Source: Dinoroseobacter sp049800835 (GTDB taxonomy: Bacteria; Pseudomonadota; Alphaproteobacteria; Rhodobacterales; Rhodobacteraceae). Taken from it: DNA of 64,000 nt. A model generated the notes under the pieces. That model saw nothing but the letters and a program-made list of their open reading frames with translations. It had not been told where the DNA came from and did not search any database. The stretch lies in assembly GCF_049800835.1 (NCBI RefSeq), contig NZ_JBNAFU010000001.1, positions 1,441,347 through 1,505,346 on the forward strand, read 5' to 3'. Positions 53,922 through 64,000 of the stretch are shown here, piece by piece; the stretch's first letter is position 1; each line of letters opens with the position of its first letter. Position numbers and translations under genes: made by a program.

Positions 53922-56132
53922 ATGAGCATTGCAGAACCAATTCCCGTCAAGAAAAGCGGCGGCAACCTGCTGGCGGCGATCAGTTTCACGGTGACGATTT
54001 TCCTCAGCGCGACGTTGCTGTTCTTCGTGCAGCCACTGTTCGCCAAGATGGTCCTGCCGCAGATCGGCGGCGCGCCTGCGGTGTGGACAACGGCAATGCT
54101 GTTCTTCCAACTGGTTCTGATTGCCGGTTACGTCTACGCGCATCTCCTGACCCGCTACGTTCCGCACCGCCTGCAATTGCCGGTGCATGTGGCGTTCTGG
54201 GCCGCATCGCTGGCGTTCCTGCCCCTCGCCGCGGCCGAGGGATGGAGCTATGACGCCAACGCCAACACGACATGGCAGACGCTGGAGCTGTTTGCCTTGG
54301 GCGTCGGCGTTCCCTTTGCCCTTTTGTCGGCCAATGCACCGCTTCTGCAAGCCTGGTATGTCAGGTCCGGCGGCCCGTCGGCGGAGGATCCATATTTCCT
54401 TTATGGGGCCAGCAACATCGGCTCGCTTCTGGCACTTCTGAGCTTCCCGCTGCTTGCCGAACCCAATCTGGGTGCCGAACAGATCGGCACGATCTGGGCC
54501 GGGGCATTTGTGGTGTTTGGGGCACTGATGATCCTGAGCGGCCTGCAAACCTCGTCCAGATCAAGTGCAACAGCCGAAGCAGCCGAAGCGGTCAAGGCCA
54601 CGGCTGCCCCCAACCTGCGAGAGGTTGGCACATGGATGTTCATCGCCTTCGTGCCATCCTCGCTGATGCTGACAATCACCACCAAGGTCAGCGCGGATCT
54701 CGGTGCGCTTCCGCTGATCTGGGTGATCCCGCTTGCGCTCTATATCCTGTCCTTCGTGGTTGCCTTCTCGAACCGCCAGATTGTCAGCCCCGCGACGCTG
54801 CGCCTTGGCGCGATCGTGTCCATCGGCATCTGCGCCATCCTGATGAGCGGTTCGGTGATCTCGCAACACGCTCCGATCAGTGCGCTCTTGTTCGCCCCGG
54901 CGCTTTTCATTGTCGCCGTTCAAGCGCACCGCACTCTTTACAACCGCCGACCTGACGCCGCGCACCTGACGGTTTTCTATATCTCGATGTCCGTCGGGGG
55001 CGCTTTGGGCGGGGTGTTCAACTCGATCCTCGCTCCCGCACTGTTCTCGGGCATCTACGAAGGCTATGTCACCGTCGTGCTGGCGGGCGTATTGCTCTGC
55101 CTGATGGGCAAGACCCGCATGACACCGCGTGCCCTCGCCATAGCGCTTCTTTCCGCAACAACGGCCTTCTTGGCCTTTGACATGCTGCCCGATCTGCTTG
55201 GCATCAAGTTGAATGTCACGCTTCTTTTTGCGGTGATCATCGGTTTTGCGCTGTCGCTCGCGGTGCTCAACAAACACCCCGTTGCGATCGTGCTCGCGCT
55301 CGCAACCTATGCGATCCTTGACCTCACGGGCGCTGCCGAAGATCACCTTTTCCGGGATCGCAGCTTCTTCGGGGCGCACAAGGTCTACGATGCGCACGGC
55401 AAACGGCTCTATGTGAACGGTACCACGATCCACGGCTCCCAACGGGTCTCAGAGCAGGGCACGCGCCCCACGCCACTGGCCTACTACCACCCCGGAAGCC
55501 CGATGGCGCAGATCATCAAATCCGACTTCGGCAAAGCTGCCGAGCGGGTTGGCGTGGTCGGCCTCGGGGTCGGCGCACTGGCCTGCTACGCACACCCGGG
55601 CCAAACTTGGGACTTCTATGAAATCGACGAGATGGTCGACCGCGTGGCCCGCAACCCGGACCTGTTCAGCTACATGTCCGAGTGCGCGCCCGACAGCAAA
55701 ACCCATCTGGGGGACGCCCGCATCGTGCTCGGACAGCAGGATTTCACCTTCGATATCCTGTATCTGGACGCCTACAGTTCCGATTCCATTCCGATGCATC
55801 TGCTGACACGCGAAGCGATCGAACTCTATCGCGCGCGGATCACCTCGGATGGCGTGCTCGTATTCCATATCTCCAATCGATACTACGATATCGCGAAACC
55901 TCTGGCGCGACTGGCCGAAAACCTGAACATGTACACCGCGCTTCAGATCGAAATCCCCGAGAACCTTGAGGCCGGTTACCCATCCAACGTCGTCGTGCTG
56001 ACGCCGGACAAAGCGCGTTTCGATGCGTTCTTGTCCAACGAGAGGTGGCAAGCCCTGCCGTCTGATGGCGGTCCGATCTGGACCGACGATTTCGCAAACC
56101 CGCTCTCGGCGTTACGGATGTTTTCGGACTGA
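53922..56132 (+). CDS. Membrane-fused spermidine-synthase-like protein
   Basis: The 736-residue protein has an N-terminal half with about ten to twelve helices (ISFTVTIFLSATLLFFVQPL, LPQIGGAPAVWTTAMLFFQL) and a C-terminal cytoplasmic aminopropyltransferase-like methyltransferase fold: VVGLGVGALACYAHPGQTWD, FYEIDEMVDRVARN, the GDARIVL strand and FDILYLDAYSSDSIP. These fused proteins are common in bacteria; many lack true spermidine synthase activity. Start 53922 is chosen because the helices begin soon after; the frame is open to 53745. Its 3' end overlaps the convergent DUF1772 gene by 157 bases. Confidence 0.85.
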   Translation: MSIAEPIPVKKSGGNLLAAISFTVTIFLSATLLFFVQPLFAKMVLPQIGGAPAVWTTAMLFFQLVLIAGYVYAHLLTRYVPHRLQLPVHVAFWAASLAFLPLAAAEGWSYDANANTTWQTLELFALGVGVPFALLSANAPLLQAWYVRSGGPSAEDPYFLYGASNIGSLLALLSFPLLAEPNLGAEQIGTIWAGAFVVFGALMILSGLQTSSRSSATAEAAEAVKATAAPNLREVGTWMFIAFVPSSLMLTITTKVSADLGALPLIWVIPLALYILSFVVAFSNRQIVSPATLRLGAIVSIGICAILMSGSVISQHAPISALLFAPALFIVAVQAHRTLYNRRPDAAHLTVFYISMSVGGALGGVFNSILAPALFSGIYEGYVTVVLAGVLLCLMGKTRMTPRALAIALLSATTAFLAFDMLPDLLGIKLNVTLLFAVIIGFALSLAVLNKHPVAIVLALATYAILDLTGAAEDHLFRDRSFFGAHKVYDAHGKRLYVNGTTIHGSQRVSEQGTRPTPLAYYHPGSPMAQIIKSDFGKAAERVGVVGLGVGALACYAHPGQTWDFYEIDEMVDRVARNPDLFSYMSECAPDSKTHLGDARIVLGQQDFTFDILYLDAYSSDSIPMHLLTREAIELYRARITSDGVLVFHISNRYYDIAKPLARLAENLNMYTALQIEIPENLEAGYPSNVVVLTPDKARFDAFLSNERWQALPSDGGPIWTDDFANPLSALRMFSD

Positions 56133-56644
56133 TCTTCCTGCGCCAGCGCGCGGCCTTCGGCCAGCAGCATCACCGCAACCAGAAGCAGAGCGGACGACAT
56201 CGCGCAGGCCATGGTGCGCACCGTGTTCCAGAACGACCAGCGCGGCACGTAAACCTCGTTCCAGTAGACTTGCGTCGCCTCTGAGCCTGGGTCCATTCGC
56301 GCCAACGCTTCATTCATGGGCACGTTGCACACCACGGTCACCGCGAAACACCCGATCAAGTAGATGCCTCCCGCGAGGCCGATCACTGTCGCCGCCGGAC
56401 CGCTCAGGAAAACGACCGCAAAACCGATCAGCCCGAGCGATGCGCCCGCCATCCCGAGGAACAAGGCCATGAACACCCAGCGGAAGACCTCCTCGTTCAC
56501 GGACTGCATCGTTGCGGTTCCCTGCGACGCGCCGGTGCGGGCCAGCGACCGCATGATGAAGTCCGAGAACGCTAGAAACACCCCACCGACGAAGGCATAG
56601 GCAAGGGTGGCAACTGCGATCAGCAAGAACAGAACTTGGGACAT
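55976..56644 (-). CDS. DUF1772-type membrane protein
   Basis: The 222-residue protein has four membrane helices (VLFLLIAVATLAYAFVGGVF; FRWVFMALFLGMAGASLGLI; TVIGLAGGIYLIGCFAVTVV; ACAMSSALLLVAVMLLAEG) with the NVPMNEALARMD loop typical of DUF1772/anthrone-oxygenase-like proteins. The recognisable family region ends near residue 165. Residues 171-222 are encoded antisense to the end of the spermidine-synthase-like gene, giving an unusual 52-residue tail. The function is unknown. Confidence 0.8.
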   Translation of the reverse strand: MSQVLFLLIAVATLAYAFVGGVFLAFSDFIMRSLARTGASQGTATMQSVNEEVFRWVFMALFLGMAGASLGLIGFAVVFLSGPAATVIGLAGGIYLIGCFAVTVVCNVPMNEALARMDPGSEATQVYWNEVYVPRWSFWNTVRTMACAMSSALLLVAVMLLAEGRALAQEDQSENIRNAESGFAKSSVQIGPPSDGRACHLSLDKNASKRALSGVSTTTLDG

Positions 56645-56787
56645 TTTCGATGCCTTTCAATGAGTTACGGGGTCTCAATGGAAACGGGATGTTTTTTGCC
56701 CTCGAATCCGCAGCTTTTGTCCCGGACCGTCCATGCAGTCCGGACTGCGGAACAGGCGTCTCTTGCCTCGCCTGCTCCGCTAAGACG

Positions 56788-57615
56788 TCAGGCGGCCACT
56801 GACCAGCGTCCGGCCTTGGCAGCACTTCGTGCAAACTCGGCGAAATCCCGCGGCGGTCGCCCGAGTGCACGCTGAACGCCGTCGCAAACCCTTGCGTTTC
56901 GTCCGTCCAGCGTCTCGCGCGCGATCGCAGTGAAGACGTCAGCGACGAAGTTACCGCCGGCCTCGGCCACGTTCGCGTGAAAATCGTCAAAGGAAATCGG
57001 AACGTGGCGGGTCTGCTGTCCCGTAGCCTCGGACAACACTGCGGCCATCTCCGCGAAACTCATCAAACGCGGGCCTGTTACCTCATACAGCGCACCTTTG
57101 TGCCCGTCTTCGGTGAGTACGGTCACGACGACATCCGCGATATCTTCGATGTCGATGATCGGTTCCTTCACCTGTCCGCCGGGCATCGGCAAGATCCCGG
57201 ACAGGACCGGGTCACGCAGGTACCCTTCGCTGAAGTTCTGGGCGAACCACGCAGCGCGTACGAGGGTGAAGTCGATCCCCGATGCTCGGACGACCTCTTC
57301 GCCCAAGCGCGCGTGGTGTTCCCCGCGTCCCGAAAGAAGTACGAGATGCGCGACACCGGCCGTTTTGGCGACCGCGCAGAGGCGTTCCAGTTTCTCCACC
57401 GCACCCGGAAAGGCGAGATCGGGAAAATACGTCACATATGCGGATCGGACCCCCGCAAGGGCAGGCGCCCAGGTCTCGGGTTCCTCCCAGTCGAACGGGA
57501 TCGCCGACTGCCGCGACCCGCGCCGCACGGGGTAACCGAGCGCTTCGAGCTTCGAGGCAACGCGCGAACCGGTCTTGCCGGTCGCGCCGATAACGAGAAT
57601 TGGTTCGGATTTCAT
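56788..57615 (-). CDS. NmrA-like NAD(P)-binding protein
   Basis: The 275-residue atypical SDR begins ILVIGATGKTGSRVASKL (GATGKTG nucleotide-binding motif), has no Tyr-Lys catalytic pair, and resembles NmrA/QOR2-type redox sensors. VDIEDIADVV-like segment (here DIEDIADVVVTVL) is conserved in the family. It lies upstream of and in the same direction as the DUF1772 gene with a 143-base gap. A cluster of 21-bp repeats lies before its start. Sensor or reductase function is not known. Confidence 0.88.
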   Translation of the reverse strand: MKSEPILVIGATGKTGSRVASKLEALGYPVRRGSRQSAIPFDWEEPETWAPALAGVRSAYVTYFPDLAFPGAVEKLERLCAVAKTAGVAHLVLLSGRGEHHARLGEEVVRASGIDFTLVRAAWFAQNFSEGYLRDPVLSGILPMPGGQVKEPIIDIEDIADVVVTVLTEDGHKGALYEVTGPRLMSFAEMAAVLSEATGQQTRHVPISFDDFHANVAEAGGNFVADVFTAIARETLDGRNARVCDGVQRALGRPPRDFAEFARSAAKAGRWSVAA

Positions 57616-57664
57616 GGTCTATCTCCCTGGCAGAGTTGATACCCAAGGAGTACGCGCCGCGCGG

Positions 57665-57721
57665 GCCAGCGTCTTGACCGGAACTGCCAGTGTTTTGACC
57701 GACCCTGCCAGAGCTTTCTCG
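57665..57721. repeat. 21-bp direct repeats upstream of NmrA-like gene
   Basis: Two adjacent 21-bp units (57665-57685 and 57686-57706) share GCCAGYGTYTTGACCG, with a third partial copy starting GCCAG at 57707. The 21-bp period, two helical turns, and location 50-105 bases upstream of the NmrA-like ATG are typical of an iterated protein-binding site. Confidence 0.6.
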
Positions 57722-57863
57722 CAGCGCCACGCACGCAGCCGCTGCATCCGTGGCCACGTCCCGCAAGACCACAGAACCACGTCACCGAGCCCGCAACCGG
57801 ACCTCAGCTTCATGTTTTCTGGCAAACGGGCGCCTGCCCAAGCGGCAGCCGACACACGTCAAA

Positions 57864-57904
57864 CTGAAAATCAAAATGCCTCCACGGGAAAACCGACGGA
57901 GGCA
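57864..57904 (-). terminator. Rho-independent terminator of the rrn operon
   Basis: On the minus strand TGCCTCC pairs with GGAGGCA around a 14-base loop and is followed by TTTTGATTTT. It lies 14 bases past the tRNA-fMet CCA end, closing the rrn transcript. Confidence 0.85.
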
Positions 57905-57917
57905 CTACAGGGTATTT

Positions 57918-57994
<77 letters not shown>

Positions 57995-58085
57995 CCATTT
58001 TTTGCGGATTTTTGTCCGCATTGGTGCGTTTGTTTCGAGATCGTATCGAGAGGTAAACGAGACTATTTTTATTGGCTTTTTTCTA

Positions 58086-58201
58086 GGTTTGGCGGTGACC
58101 TACTCTCCCACGCCTTAAGACGCAGTACCATTGGCGCTACGGCACTTAACGACCGAGTTCGGGATGGGATCGGGTGTTTTGCTCGCGCTATGACCACCAA
58201 A
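58086..58201 (-). rRNA. rrf: 5S ribosomal RNA
   Basis: Reading from 58201 down, the sequence begins TTTGGTGGTCATAGCGCGAG and includes the conserved CCGATCCCATCCCGAACTCG and the 3' GTGGGAGAGTAGGTCACCGC. It lies after 23S. End positions are accurate to a few bases. Confidence 0.93.
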
Positions 58202-58327
58202 CCGAGGAAAAAGCCGTTTCCGGTCGATTTTGCGATGCAGTCGCCGGTTTTGTGTCAATCAGAGGATGTTCCAAGCCAAGGGGGGCTTTGCAGCAGGGGT
58301 CGCGTTTTGCGCCTTCTACTGGATCAA

Positions 58328-61190
<2,863 letters not shown>

Positions 61191-61670
61191 TTTGATCCAG
61201 AAGAAGACGCACAGCGCCAACTCCCGGAACAAAGCTTTACTATCCCACCCCCCGCTGGTTCACAGGGGGCTTGGTCCGCAATCCTGTCGGATCGCGGTGG
61301 TTAGTGTACTTGACTTGGAACAAAAATTGCCGCGCTGCTCAGCCCCGAAAGACTGTCAGCAGATCAACCCGCACTTGGGAAGATCAGCAATCTCTGATGT
61401 TTAACTCTCTATACGATTTCAAAGCAGTCGCGACGCGACTGCGTTGGGCGTGATGTAGCGGGTTCCAGAGGAACCTGCGGGTCACGCACCGTTGTCTGCC
61501 GGGCAATGCTTACGCATCCCCCGAGAACAAACATTTCAGAAGTTCCGAAGAACTGCTCAAAAGTGTATTCTTATTTATTCGATCTCTGGCGCCCTACATC
61601 GCTAGAACCTGCCCTCTCATCGCTTCTGCGACGCGACTGCCGGGCAACGCCTTTTGCTGCACAAAAGGCT

Positions 61671-61746
61671 TGGTGGAGCCTAGCGGGATCGAACCGCTGA
61701 CCTCCTGAATGCAAATCAGGCGCTCTCCCAGCTGAGCTAAGGCCCC
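61671..61746 (-). tRNA. tRNA-Ala (TGC) in the 16S-23S spacer
   Basis: GGGGCCTTAGCTCAGCTGGG starts the 76-nt tRNA, anticodon loop TTTGCAT (TGC), T-arm GCGGTTCGATCCCGC, CCA encoded. It is the second spacer tRNA. Confidence 0.97.
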
Positions 61747-61916
61747 ATTTGCTCCGCAAATGGGGCCTGGTGTGGGTAAGCGGTTCTTCGAAGAAGAACT
61801 GCGGCCACACACCGTCTCCATTCCGGGAGCTGTTCACGCAACCCAAACGGGTCGCACGCAATTGGCAGAGCCAATCGCTTCCGCGACACGTCCAATTTGC
61901 GCGGCAAATTGAACGG

Positions 61917-61993
<77 letters not shown>

Positions 61994-62273
61994 GTAAGCC
62001 GGTCCCGGATCGTATCCGGGATGAGATCGTCCGGCGGACGATCACAAGGCGCAGCGCCGAGGAGCGCAAGCTCCGAGGATGACCACTATGGAGACCTTCG
62101 GGATCGGCTAGTGAATGCGGCGGTTAACCCGCATTCCGTGTTCTGAAGAGATATGAGGACGGCCTGATCAAGGACGCCTTGAGCAGCGCCCTTTTATGCC
62201 CAGCCGTTCCGAAGAACGGGTTACGGGCTGCTAAGTGTTCCACGTTTCCGAGCGAACTCAAAAAGCCAGGAAC

Positions 62274-63745
<1,472 letters not shown>

Positions 63746-64000
63746 AAACGCCGCAATCGCGACGTTCTTGACAGAAAGAACCTCTGCACATCATCCCTCG
63801 AAGGCTAACCCGAGGGATATCTCTGTTTGCAGTTCATCCTCCAAAGAGAACAAGAACCGACAAACAGTGAAGCTGACACCTTATCATCAGATCGCCGAAG
63901 CAACCCTAAAGGCGTAGAGATATACAAAAGTCAGTCAGTCGACATTTTCAACCAAACCGCCCGCATATCCCTTCAGAATATATCACAATGTCAAAGAGCG
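63746..64000 (-). promoter_or_regulatory. rrn leader with boxA antitermination site
   Basis: The 255 bases upstream of 16S are the transcribed leader. CGCTCTTTGACA (64000-63989 on the minus strand) matches the boxA of rRNA antitermination systems. A leader hairpin formed by ATCCCTCG and CGAGGGAT (63793-63818) is also visible. The promoter itself must lie beyond the right window edge. Confidence 0.7.

Larger units (their letters stand above)
57616..57917. other. Intergenic region between NmrA gene and tRNA-fMet
   Basis: The 302-bp gap contains the promoter of the NmrA-like gene with 21-bp direct repeats, and at its right end the rrn operon terminator. No coding region with a convincing ribosome site was found; an open 78-codon frame on the minus strand is created largely by the repeats. 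Confidence 0.5.

Noticed and set aside
57619..57855. 78-codon minus-strand frame with repeated KTLA segments
   Set aside because: The repeat is created by the 21-bp DNA direct repeats and the frame has no ribosome site; treated as a regulatory region.

Overview
The window is a high-GC chromosomal stretch from an alphaproteobacterium, most likely a Rhodobacteraceae (Roseobacter-group) species. The evidence is the rrn operon layout (16S, tRNA-Ile, tRNA-Ala, 23S, 5S, tRNA-fMet), an FeS-type bacterial cryptochrome/photolyase of the CryB/PhrB class, a fused PhaAB subunit in the Pha/Mnh cation antiporter, the mreBCD-PBP2-RodA order, and many Tat- or Sec-exported proteins typical of that group. No phage, transposase, integrase or CRISPR array was seen. 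Most of the window is core or commonly conserved genome, with a few accessory genes.

Layout. 1-5150: methionine sulfoxide reductase MsrPQ (msrQ cut by the window edge), two consecutive FAS1/fasciclin proteins (one secreted, one lipoprotein), an SDR, a 39-residue membrane miniprotein, a nuclease-like exported protein, a small XRE-type regulator and an exported orphan. 5157-15775: ClpB, an EEP-family phosphodiesterase, a lower-GC orphan, PyrF, a 2OG-Fe(II) oxygenase-like protein, an SPFH/NfeD pair, a Tat-exported metallo-beta-lactamase-fold hydrolase, a small zincin and NAD+ synthetase. 15956-20602: an exported protein of 18 in-phase MORN repeats, CryB with an overlapping SDR, and an exported beta-propeller-like protein. 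20610-29052: a leucine-rich leader peptide with a hairpin upstream of leuA (a candidate attenuator), then the rod-shape operon mreB-mreC-mreD-mrdA-rodA and a hydroxyacid dehydrogenase. 29056-31912: an SseB/uracil-DNA-glycosylase-like pair, and an ArsR regulator coupled to a metal permease behind a palindromic operator. 32143-36887: a capsule/LPS block (KpsT-like ATPase, KpsE-like protein, KdsA, phosphomannomutase). 36978-43003: tRNA-Gln and the six-gene Pha antiporter operon. 43146-49246: an MFS exporter with a His-rich tail, modABC, and an octaheme cytochrome with a HEAT/TPR-like C-terminus. 49445-57615: a PHA-depolymerase-like enzyme and a phasin-like protein, xylulokinase, fumarylacetoacetase, a membrane-fused spermidine-synthase-like protein, a DUF1772 protein and an NmrA-like protein. 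57864-64000: a complete rrn operon on the minus strand with its terminator and boxA.

The best candidates for something under-described are the leuA leader, the octaheme-HEAT/TPR protein beside modABC, the apparent ATT start of xylulokinase, the nearly leaderless ArsR-permease unit, and the unusual KpsT/KpsE pair. None amounts to clear proof of a wholly new system. All assignments come from reading the sequence; no database search was run.
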